From the NCBI RefSeq assembly GCF_000716335.1, contig NZ_KL591022.1, positions 60,545 through 124,544 of the forward strand: a stretch of DNA of 64,000 nt, read 5' to 3'. This stretch comes from Streptomyces sp. NRRL S-118 (GTDB lineage Bacteria; Actinomycetota; Actinomycetes; Streptomycetales; Streptomycetaceae). This document shows positions 57,723 through 64,000 of the stretch, piece after piece. Each line of letters starts with the position of its first letter. The stretch's first letter is position 1. The translations under genes and the position numbers were made by a program. The notes beneath the pieces are model-generated. The model saw only the letters and a list, made by a program, of their open reading frames with translations. It was not told the DNA's origin and did no database searches.

Positions 57723-58523
57723 ATGCTGACGACCGACTACGTTCCGGGCACCCCCAACTGGATCGACCTCGGGGCCCCGGACGTCGACGCCGCCGTCTCC
57801 TTCTACTCCGCGGTGTTCGGCTGGACCTTCCAGTCGGCCGGCCAGGACGCCGGGGGATACGGTTTCCTCCAGCTGGACGGCCGGACCGTGGCGGGTGTCG
57901 GCCCGCTCACCGAGGAGGGGGCCTCCTCCGCCTGGACGGTGTACCTGCTGGCCGAGGACGCGGACGCCACGATGGACGCGGTGCGGCAGGCGGGCGGCTC
58001 GGTACGGGTCGAGCCGATGGACGTCTTCACCTCCGGCCGGATGGCGGCCTTCACCGACCCGACGGGCGCCGACTTCGCGGTGTGGCAACCCGGCGACGTC
58101 AGGGGCGTGGACCTCGTCATGGAGCCGAACAGCCTGTGCTGGACGGAGCTGTACACCACCGACGCGGACGCGGCCAAGGACTTCTACCGCTCGGTCTTCT
58201 CCTGGGAGTACCAGGACATGCACATGGGCGACGACATGGTCTACAGCGTCGTCTCCTCGCCCGGCGGCGGCCGGGGCGAGGACGCCGGACAGGGCGGCAT
58301 CATGCGGTTGTCCAAGGAGAACGTGCTCGCCGGGTCGACGTCCGAATGGCACCCGTACTTCGGCGTGCTCGACTGCGACGCCGTCTTCGCGGGAGCCACG
58401 GGCCTGGGCGCCACGACGCTCATCCCGCCGACCGACGTACCCGGCGTCGGCCGGATCGCCATGCTGAAGGACCCGGCCGGAGCTCCGTTCGCCCTGATCA
58501 AGGGCGACCCGACCATGACGTGA
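57723..58523 (+). CDS. VOC/glyoxalase-fold protein, two domains
   Basis: 266 residues made of two VOC modules: 1-130 (PNWIDLGAPDVDAAVSFYSA then VFGW, AAFTDPTGADFAVWQPG) and 135-266 (PNSLCWTELYTTDADAAKDF then YRSVFSW, IAMLKDPAGAPFALIKG). The repeated FY...VFxW and DP-GA-FA motifs show an internal duplication. Such proteins, often called hydroxylases in Streptomyces, have unproven functions. The coding end overlaps the 17-bp tandem repeat. Confidence 0.88.
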   Translation: MLTTDYVPGTPNWIDLGAPDVDAAVSFYSAVFGWTFQSAGQDAGGYGFLQLDGRTVAGVGPLTEEGASSAWTVYLLAEDADATMDAVRQAGGSVRVEPMDVFTSGRMAAFTDPTGADFAVWQPGDVRGVDLVMEPNSLCWTELYTTDADAAKDFYRSVFSWEYQDMHMGDDMVYSVVSSPGGGRGEDAGQGGIMRLSKENVLAGSTSEWHPYFGVLDCDAVFAGATGLGATTLIPPTDVPGVGRIAMLKDPAGAPFALIKGDPTMT

Positions 58524-58570
58524 GGACGACCATGATGTGAGGACGGCCGAGGCGTGAGGACGGCCGAGGC
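58520..58570. repeat. 17-bp tandem repeat, three copies
   Basis: Units GTGAGGACGACCATGAT (58520-58536), then GTGAGGACGGCCGAGGC twice (58537-58553, 58554-58570). The VOC gene's stop codon is the TGA inside the first unit, and a diverged fourth unit (GGCGACCCGACCATGAC) precedes it inside the coding end. Confidence 0.85.
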
Positions 58571-58619
58571 GGGCGGACGTGAGGGCCCGCGCGGTGCGGC
58601 CCCCGGCCGTGCACCTGCG

Positions 58620-58960
58620 TCAGACCCAGCCGTCGAGCGCCGCCATGAAGCCGTCGAAGTCGTCCCGGTGGATGGTGAGCCCCGCCCCGGGACCGTGCGG
58701 ACCTCGAAGCCGCGCTCCGTCAGCAGGGCGGCGTGCTCGGCGGACACCAGCCGGCTGGGGTCGGCGAGCGTCGCGAGCGACGGCACGACGGCCCCGGCGG
58801 GCAGCAGGTCGGCCCCGACGACGGCTTCCAGACCGTATGCCGTGGCCTCGTCCCACACCGTCAGGGTCTCCCGCTCGATGCCGACGTCCACCCCGTCCCA
58901 GCGCGGGTTCATCGCCGCGATCTGCTCCCGCGTCGCGGCCTTGGCCTGCGTCAGGAGATT
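58620..58960 (-). pseudogene. Alpha/beta-hydrolase C-terminal remnant
   Basis: Read on the minus strand, the segment gives LLTQAKAATREQIAAMNPRW then DGVDVG, ATAYGLEAVVGADLLPAG and SAEHAALLTERGFEVRTVPG in one frame. After a single-base shift (about 58683-58690) it continues GAGLTIHRDDFDGFMAALDG then WV and stop. The expected catalytic GAGH is GAGL (His to Leu), and the N-terminal half with the nucleophile elbow is missing. A gene of this kind opposite a LacI regulator would be its natural target. Dead in its present form. Confidence 0.7.
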
Positions 58961-59525
58961 GCCGCGGCAGCCGCCGTCGCCGCCCGGCAGGTGCCGGGCG
59001 GGATCCGAGTCGACCGAACGCCGCGGCGCGCGGTGCAAGGGCGCCCAGGACCGGCCGGGCGGCGACGGCGGGGAACGGCGCGGAGGATGCGGCGTAGCGA
59101 GCGGTCCGGCAGCGCCCCCGGCCGGGGGACGGAGTGCAGCCGCGCAGATCCGCGAGACGCCGGACACCGGACACCGGATCGAAGTCGGCCACCTTGCCGG
59201 CGGGGGCGATCGCCTCGGTCCGGAGCGCGACCGGCACCTCGGGTACCCGGGCGTTCCGCGCGTCCCTCGCGGCGTTCCCGTGAGCAGCGGGGCCGGCGGT
59301 CCGCGCGTCGGCCGGTGGACGCGCGTTGCGTATGCGGGGAGGCCGGCCGCGGGACGCACCGGTGGCGGGGACGAAGGAGCCCCTGGGGCGCCCTGCGGAG
59401 AGGCGGGACGCGGGGACGCCGATCGGGAGGACACGTGTCAATCGCGGGCGGGTCCCTGGGCAGCACCGACTTCCGGCCAACCGCCGGATCCGGGCGGTGA
59501 CCGGTCTGGAAGGATGACCGGAGCG
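58961..59525. other. Decayed sequence between hydrolase remnant and LacI gene
   Basis: 565 bp. The minus strand probably once held the N-terminal half of the hydrolase; only weak traces (LADLRGCTPSPGR near 59130) remain. No open frame here has sensible composition or a ribosome site. The LacI gene's promoter must lie near its right end, but I see no clear boxes. Confidence 0.5.
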
Positions 59526-60548
59526 ATGAGCCAGACACCCCGACAGCCCACCGACCGTCCGGTCCCGACCAGCGCCGATGTCGCGCGACTGGCCGGCGTC
59601 TCCCGGGCCACCGTCTCGTACGTGCTCAACAACACGTCGGCGGTACGGATCAGCGAGCCGACCCGCCGACGCGTACGGCAGGCAGCCGAGGAGCTCGGGT
59701 ACGTGCCGCACGCCGCCGCGCGCAGCCTGCGCGCGGGCCGCACCCGCATCGTGCTGCTGCCCACCGCCCACGTCCCCGTCGGCCCGCTGTACAGCCGCTT
59801 CCTCAGCGAACTCCAGGGCGCCCTGCGCCGCCTCGACTACACGGTCGTGCAATACGGCAGCACCGGCCTGGACGGCGACGAAGCGGCCCGCGCGTGGGCC
59901 GAACTGCGCCCGGTCGCCGTGGTGTCGTTCGGCGAGGTCGTACTGACCCCGCACGGCGTCGGCGTCCTCAAGCGGTCCGGGGCGCGGGCCGTCATCACGC
60001 TCGGCCAGCAGCCCGTCGAGGGCGCCCACGCGCTCGCCATGGACCAGCGGGAGGTGGGCGCACGCGCGGCCGCGCACCTGCTGGAGCGGGGCTACCGGCG
60101 CCTCGGTGTCGTCGTCCCGGAGGAGCCCGGCCTGGGAGTGTTCTCCGGTCCGCGCCTCGATGGCGTACGCGGCGTCGCGGCTGCCGCCGGCGCCGAGGTC
60201 CGCCCCCTGGCGCTGGGTTACACCGAGGAGTCGGCCGCGGCCCTCGCCGCGCGCTGGGGCGAGCTGCGCCTGGACGCCGTGTTCGCGTACAACGACGAGT
60301 ACGCCATGCTCCTGATGCGCGCCCTGCAGGACGCGGGCGTCGACGTACCTGGGGACACGGCGGTCATCGGCGCCGACGACCTGCTGCTGGGCCGGCTGCT
60401 GCGGCCCCGGCTGAGCACGGTGCGGATCGCCATGGAGACCGGACAGCGGCTGGCGGAACTGGTCGACCGCGTGGTCCGGGACCCCGAGGGCACACCGGAA
60501 CGCCACGACCTGATGGCGGCCCGTGTGATCCCCCGCGACTCCACCTGA
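59526..60548 (+). CDS. LacI-family transcriptional regulator
   Basis: 340 residues. DNA-binding head TSADVARLAGVSRATVSYVL then NNTSAVRISEPTRRRV with hinge helix AARSLRAGRT, then a ribose-binding-protein-like effector domain (RIVLLPTAHVPVGPLYSRFL; FAYNDEYAMLLMRALQDAGV; VIGADDLLLGRLLRPRLSTV). It should repress a metabolic gene; the divergent alpha/beta-hydrolase it probably controlled is a pseudogene. The ATG at 59526 is chosen; another lies at 59514. Confidence 0.92.
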   Translation: MSQTPRQPTDRPVPTSADVARLAGVSRATVSYVLNNTSAVRISEPTRRRVRQAAEELGYVPHAAARSLRAGRTRIVLLPTAHVPVGPLYSRFLSELQGALRRLDYTVVQYGSTGLDGDEAARAWAELRPVAVVSFGEVVLTPHGVGVLKRSGARAVITLGQQPVEGAHALAMDQREVGARAAAHLLERGYRRLGVVVPEEPGLGVFSGPRLDGVRGVAAAAGAEVRPLALGYTEESAAALAARWGELRLDAVFAYNDEYAMLLMRALQDAGVDVPGDTAVIGADDLLLGRLLRPRLSTVRIAMETGQRLAELVDRVVRDPEGTPERHDLMAARVIPRDST

Positions 60549-60739
60549 CGTCCGCGCGCCCGCCCACGCGTCGGCACTGCTCCCGTACGGGCCCCGGCCG
60601 CGCGGCGTGGTACTTCCTCCCGTGCGGGTCGTCCCGCTCGCGTCGCGGTGCCCCGCTCGCGGCCCATCCCTGTCGCAGCCATCGCCGCCGGGGGCGCGTG
60701 GACGTGCGTGCCGCGGTGAACCTCTCTAGCGTCGCCTGC

Positions 60740-61009
60740 ATGAACACCGTTCCGCAGCGCTTCGAAATCCTCGTCGTCCCCGAGCACGCCGAGGGCCGCG
60801 ACCCGGCCCGCCTCTCCGAAGTCGCCATCCGCTCGGGAGTGGTGCGTGCCACCGGTGACCTCGGGGTCTCCGGCTATCCGCGGTACGCGGGCGACGGCAT
60901 GGAGGCCGAGATCGATCCGGAGACCCGCACGGTCGAGGCCCTGCTCGTCGACGGCGCGGAACTCGACTACGGCCTGTCCGCCCGCGTCTCCGACCCCACG
61001 AACCCCTAG
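60740..61009 (+). CDS. Small hypothetical protein
   Basis: 89 residues, acidic, without signal peptide or membrane helix: MNTVPQRFEILVVPEHAEGR, AIRSGVVRATGDLGVSGYPR, MEAEIDPETRTVEALLVDGA. Composition and codon use look like a genuine gene. TAGCGT lies at 60727-60732 and ends 7 bp before the ATG, with no ribosome site, so the transcript may be leaderless. I do not recognise a family. Confidence 0.6.
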   Translation: MNTVPQRFEILVVPEHAEGRDPARLSEVAIRSGVVRATGDLGVSGYPRYAGDGMEAEIDPETRTVEALLVDGAELDYGLSARVSDPTNP

Positions 61010-61182
61010 CCAGGGGGCCCCGCCGGTCACGCCGGGCTCGCGACGCCGGGCACCGCACCTCGCGGCGTTGTCGTCGGCCGACGCCGCCGACGCTCCGTGT
61101 CGACTCCTTCCTCCGCCCTGCGATGCACAGCACCGACGCCGCTCACCGATCCGGCCCGGCCGGCGGGACACCCCCTCGGGCG

Positions 61183-61241
61183 TTGACAGCCGATGCACCG
61201 GGCACGAAACTCGGCTGAGCCCGGTGATGAACATGTGTTCA
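61183..61241 (+). promoter_or_regulatory. Thiolase promoter with TGAACA palindrome
   Basis: TTGACA (61183-61188, consensus -35) and GAAACT (61206-61211) are 17 bp apart. Downstream at 61228-61241 lies TGAACA-TG-TGTTCA, a perfect palindrome placed just after the expected start point, where a TetR-like repressor would block transcription. No regulator gene adjoins. Confidence 0.6.
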
Positions 61242-61279
61242 CCTGGCGAACGCCCGAGGTGACGTGGGAGAGGACCCCG

Positions 61280-62464
61280 ATGAGCATCCGCGACGTCTAC
61301 ATCGTCGACGCCGTCCGCACGCCGATCGGCAGGTTCGGGGGCGCCCTCTCCTCCGTGCGGCCCGACGACCTCGCCGCGCACGTCGTCAAGGCGCTCGTGG
61401 ACCGCACTCCGGGCCTCGACCCGGACCGGATCGACGACGTCTACTTCGGCGACGCCAACGGCGCCGGTGAGGACAACCGCGATGTCGCCCGCATGGCCGT
61501 GCTGCTCGCCGGGCTGCCCGTGTCCGTACCGGGCGTGACCGTCAACCGCCTGTGCGGCTCCGGCCTCGAGGCCGTCATCCAGGCCGCCCGTGCCATCGCC
61601 CTGGGCGACGCCTCCGTCGTGCTGGCCGGAGGCGTCGAGTCGATGTCCCGCGCCCCCTGGGTGCTGCAGAAGCCGGAGCGCGCCTTCCCCGCCGGGCACC
61701 AGGAGCTGTACTCGACGACCCTCGGCTGGCGCATGACCAACCCGCGGATGCCCGCCGAGTGGACGGTCTCGCTCGGCGAGGGCGCCGAACTGATCGCCGA
61801 CAAGCACGCACTCACCCGCGACCAGCAGGACGCCTTCGCCCTGGCGAGCCACCGCAAGGCCGCCGCCGCCTGGGCCGAGGGCCTGTACGACGGGGAGGTG
61901 GTCCCGTACGAGGGGGTCGAGCTCACGCGTGACGAGAGCATCAGGGACAGCACCTCCATGGAGGCCCTGGCCAAGCTGAAGCCGTCGTTCCGTCCCGACG
62001 GCACCGTGACCGCCGGCAACGCCTCACCGCTCAACGACGGCGCCGCCGCGCTGCTCCTGGTCGACGAGGCGGGCCTGCGCGCCTGCGGGCGCGAGCCGCT
62101 CGCCCGGATCCGTACCTCGGCCGTCACCGGTATCGAGCCGCAGCTCTTCGGGCTCGGCCCGGTCGAGGCGGTCCAGCGGGCCCTCGGCAAGGCCGGGCGG
62201 AGCTTCGCCGACCTGACCACGTTCGAGCTCAACGAGGCGTTCGCCGCGCAGTCGCTCGGCTGCCTCGCCGAGTGGCCCGACCTCGACCCGGCCGTCGTCA
62301 ACCCCCGGGGCGGGGCCATCGCGATCGGTCACCCGCTGGGTGCCTCCGGCGCCCGCCTCGCCGGGGCCGTCGCCCACCAGCTCGCCGCCGCGGGCTCGGG
62401 TACCGGCCTGGCGGCGCTGTGCATCGGGGTGGGCCAGGGGCTCGCGCTGGTGCTGGAACGCTGA
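61280..62464 (+). CDS. Acetyl-CoA C-acetyltransferase/thiolase
   Basis: 394 residues. Nucleophile Cys92 (VNRLCGSGLEAV), GHPLGASGAR with catalytic His (about 352) and CIGVGQG with the second Cys (about 382), and VLAGGVESMSRAPWVL. It joins or splits acyl-CoA with acetyl-CoA; the length and FGLGPVEAVQ segment suit a biosynthetic or beta-ketoadipyl-CoA type, and the sequence alone does not separate the two. ATG at 61280 has GGGAGAGGACC upstream. Confidence 0.93.
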   Translation: MSIRDVYIVDAVRTPIGRFGGALSSVRPDDLAAHVVKALVDRTPGLDPDRIDDVYFGDANGAGEDNRDVARMAVLLAGLPVSVPGVTVNRLCGSGLEAVIQAARAIALGDASVVLAGGVESMSRAPWVLQKPERAFPAGHQELYSTTLGWRMTNPRMPAEWTVSLGEGAELIADKHALTRDQQDAFALASHRKAAAAWAEGLYDGEVVPYEGVELTRDESIRDSTSMEALAKLKPSFRPDGTVTAGNASPLNDGAAALLLVDEAGLRACGREPLARIRTSAVTGIEPQLFGLGPVEAVQRALGKAGRSFADLTTFELNEAFAAQSLGCLAEWPDLDPAVVNPRGGAIAIGHPLGASGARLAGAVAHQLAAAGSGTGLAALCIGVGQGLALVLER

Positions 62465-62516
62465 GCGGCCGCGGCCCCGGGGACCGCGGCGCCGCAGGGG
62501 CTGCGCGTCCGGGGGC

Positions 62517-62533
62517 CGCGGCCTCAGGCCGCG
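62517..62533. terminator. Hairpin between thiolase and thioredoxin genes
   Basis: CGCGGCC-TCA-GGCCGCG, perfect 7-bp stem, placed between the two convergent genes. No T-run. Confidence 0.5.
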
Positions 62534-62587
62534 CGCGGAGGGGGAGGGGCCGGGCGCCGTCGGGAGGATCGGACCTGCCCGGGCGGA

Positions 62588-62974
62588 TCAGCCCTGACCG
62601 TCGGGGCTCCCCTGGGCCTCCGCCTCCTTGATCGACCGGCGTACCTCGTCCATGTCCAGCTTGCGGGCCTGACCGATCACGTCCTCCAGGACCGCCTCCG
62701 GCAGCGCCCCCGGCTGCGCGAAGATCGCGACGTTGTCACGGACGATCATCAGCGTGGGGATCGACTGGATCTGGAAGGCAGCCGCCAGCTCCGTCTGCGC
62801 CTCCGTGTCCACCTTGGCGAACACCAGGTCGGGGTGGCGCTCCGAGGCCTTCTCGTACACCGGGGCGAACTGCCGGCACGGCCCGCACCACTCCGCCCAG
62901 AAGTCGATCAGGACGAAGTCGTTGTCGCCTACGACCTGATCGAAGTTTTCCTTGGTGAGCTCCATGGTGCTCAT
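62588..62974 (-). CDS. trxA: Thioredoxin
   Basis: 128 residues. Active site WCGPC (Cys30, Cys33), FWAEWCGPCRQFAPVY, the cis-proline IQSIPTLMIV and the DTEAQTELAAAF segment. A roughly 20-residue charged tail (IKEAEAQGSPDGQG) extends beyond the usual fold. It reduces disulfides in the cytosol. The ATG at 62974 starts canonical MSTMEL; the longer frame runs across the intergenic region. Confidence 0.95.
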   Translation of the reverse strand: MSTMELTKENFDQVVGDNDFVLIDFWAEWCGPCRQFAPVYEKASERHPDLVFAKVDTEAQTELAAAFQIQSIPTLMIVRDNVAIFAQPGALPEAVLEDVIGQARKLDMDEVRRSIKEAEAQGSPDGQG

Positions 62975-63106
62975 CTGCCTGCCTCTTCCCGGTGTCCGTC
63001 GGTATGGCTGCCCCGCACAACGGTGACCGGGGCCCGCGCTATTCCGCCTGCCCGGGTGGGCCGGCCCCACACACCCCTGCCGCCGTGGGGCCCCGGCCTC
63101 CGGCCC

Positions 63107-63559
63107 TCAGCACTTGACGGACGCCTGGGCGGCGGCGATCGCGTGGTCCAGGGCCTCCAGTTGCGGCCTGAGCCGCTGGGCGGCCTGGTCGCCGCTCGTG
63201 TCGCGGGGCAGGGCGTCGACGGCCCGCGCGAGCCCGTCGTACGCGTCCGTGACCCCGTCCGACCTGGCCTTCCGGACCTTCTGGGCGCTGCGCGTCACGG
63301 TGTCGAGGTCATGGGCGACGTCCTCCCGCAGGTCCCGCACGTCGTCGAGCCCGGCCGACGTACGGCCGAGGTCCGCCAGCCTGCCGGTGTCCATCCGCAG
63401 CGCGCCGAGGTCCTCGCAGAGGGTGTCGGTGGCCGAGCTCGCCTCCTGGGCGGGGGTCGGACCGTCCGCCGAGCAGCCGGGCAGGGCGAGGAGGCCCGCT
63501 GCCAGCAGCGCGGCGGCCGCCGAACGCGCCACGACGGTGTAAGCATTGACGTCGCCCAT
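63107..63559 (-). CDS. Small secreted lipoprotein
   Basis: 150 residues. Signal with lipobox ALPGC (Cys about 29), then a helical, heptad-like chain (LGALRMDTGRLADLGRTSAG, LREDVAHDLDTVTRSAQKVR, LRPQLEALDHAIAAAQASVK) ending in Cys. A helical-bundle lipoprotein of unknown function. An upstream GTG/ATG pair (63571) is possible; 63559 (MGDVNAY) gives the cleaner signal. Confidence 0.78.
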   Translation of the reverse strand: MGDVNAYTVVARSAAAALLAAGLLALPGCSADGPTPAQEASSATDTLCEDLGALRMDTGRLADLGRTSAGLDDVRDLREDVAHDLDTVTRSAQKVRKARSDGVTDAYDGLARAVDALPRDTSGDQAAQRLRPQLEALDHAIAAAQASVKC

Positions 63560-63637
63560 GACCCCATGCAAAGCCCGGGCCGGGCGACGTGCCCGCGGTT
63601 GAGTCCGGACGGGTGAACGCGCGGCGCCGGGCGCCCG

Positions 63638-64000
63638 TCACGCCGGCTGCAGACCGGGGGTGTCCGCCGAGGTGACGAACGTGGCTGCCGTGCCGAGCGT
63701 GCCGGTGGGCGTGGTGACCCCCGAGACCGTCCGGAAGGTGACGCGGGCCTGGCTCGGGCCGAGTGCGACGACCGTGTAGCCGCGGCGCCCGTTGTAGAAC
63801 TTCAGGTGCGGGTTGGCCTCGGTGAGGTTCGTCCAGTTGTCGGGCCGGTCGACCCCGTCCCGGCCACTGGTCAGGGACGTCGCGGCGATCTCCGTGCCGA
63901 CGGTACGGGAGCCGGGCACGTCGAAGTCCGCCTTCAGGTCGAACGCGTACCCCACGTGCGCGTCACCGGACAGCACCATCAGGTGCTTCACCCCGGCGGC
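63638..64000 (-). CDS. PhoD-like alkaline phosphatase, C-terminal part
   Basis: The last 120 residues of a PhoD/alkaline-phosphatase-D protein; the N-terminus lies beyond the window. HLMVLSGDAHVGYAFDLKAD contains the metal-binding GDxH, followed by GTEIAATSLTSGRDG, the family's FYNGRRGYTVVALGPSQARV and a C-terminal beta sheet. PhoD enzymes are secreted by the Tat route and release phosphate from phosphodiesters and monoesters, often in phosphate starvation. Confidence 0.88.
   Translation of the reverse strand, partial: AAGVKHLMVLSGDAHVGYAFDLKADFDVPGSRTVGTEIAATSLTSGRDGVDRPDNWTNLTEANPHLKFYNGRRGYTVVALGPSQARVTFRTVSGVTTPTGTLGTAATFVTSADTPGLQPA

Noticed and set aside
61027..61287. Possible 86-residue minus-strand gene before the thiolase
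   Set aside because: Composition is Arg/Gly random-like, it has no ribosome site, and it would overlap the thiolase promoter.

Overview
The window is very GC-rich, with frequent GTG/TTG starts, stop-start overlaps (GTGA/ATGA) and many SpoIIE-type phosphatases, Rpf, tyrosinase and ergothioneine genes. This points to a Streptomyces chromosome. From memory of family names and the S. coelicolor map, the set (6-phosphogluconate dehydrogenase, RpfD, SCO0930-type lipoprotein, RmdA, LysR-sdhCAB, olsBA, egtABCD) resembles the SCO09xx arm region. No tRNA, rRNA, insertion sequence, prophage or CRISPR array is visible.

Layout. 1-4.7 kb: partial solute-binding lipoprotein, a large PAS-GAF-PP2C-ATPase regulator, and two decayed pieces of another PAS/PP2C gene lying head to head. 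4.8-10.1 kb: panD with a racemase-like gene, a proline-rich ORF, 6-phosphogluconate dehydrogenase, the cell-wall hydrolase RpfD and a DMT exporter. 10.3-12.3 kb: a zinc-knuckle SDR-like protein followed by an unrecognised 56-residue peptide gene that has its own ribosome binding site and terminator. 12.35-15.2 kb: a three-gene membrane operon (YndJ, DUF1990, lipase-maturation-factor family) read from a promoter bracketed by two identical palindromes. 15.3-21.2 kb: a lipoprotein, a second PAS-GAF-PP2C-ATPase protein, a WS/DGAT acyltransferase and an Fpg/Nei glycosylase. 21.3-27.8 kb: an anti-sigma factor, a LytTR regulator/DUF485/sodium symporter/LytS-kinase cluster and an ECF sigma factor. 28-36 kb: cell-surface genes (CapA, amino-acid permease, polysaccharide deacetylase, class F sortase, two small secreted proteins with a shared C-terminal GGLGGS motif, DUF4239, a proline-rich surface protein) plus a lysyl-tRNA synthetase relic.

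36.2-45.3 kb: SCO0930-type lipoprotein, methyltransferase plus RmdA (c-di-GMP enzyme), and LysR divergent from a three-subunit succinate dehydrogenase. 45.5-49 kb: tyrosinase pair melC1/melC2, a luciferase-like monooxygenase, a HAD phosphatase and dodecin. 49-56.6 kb: a solute-binding lipoprotein behind a DasR-like operator, ornithine-lipid genes olsB/olsA, and the ergothioneine operon egtABCD on the opposite strand. 56.7-64 kb: a PARG-like protein, a double-VOC protein, an alpha/beta-hydrolase pseudogene beside a LacI regulator, a thiolase behind a strong operator, thioredoxin, a lipoprotein and the C-terminal end of a PhoD-like phosphatase.

Common themes are signalling by phosphatases, c-di-GMP and sigma/anti-sigma factors, the cell envelope, and redox protection (ergothioneine, thioredoxin). 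Several genes are decaying, as is common in Streptomyces chromosome arms. Functional statements are family-level readings of the translated sequence; no database search was possible.
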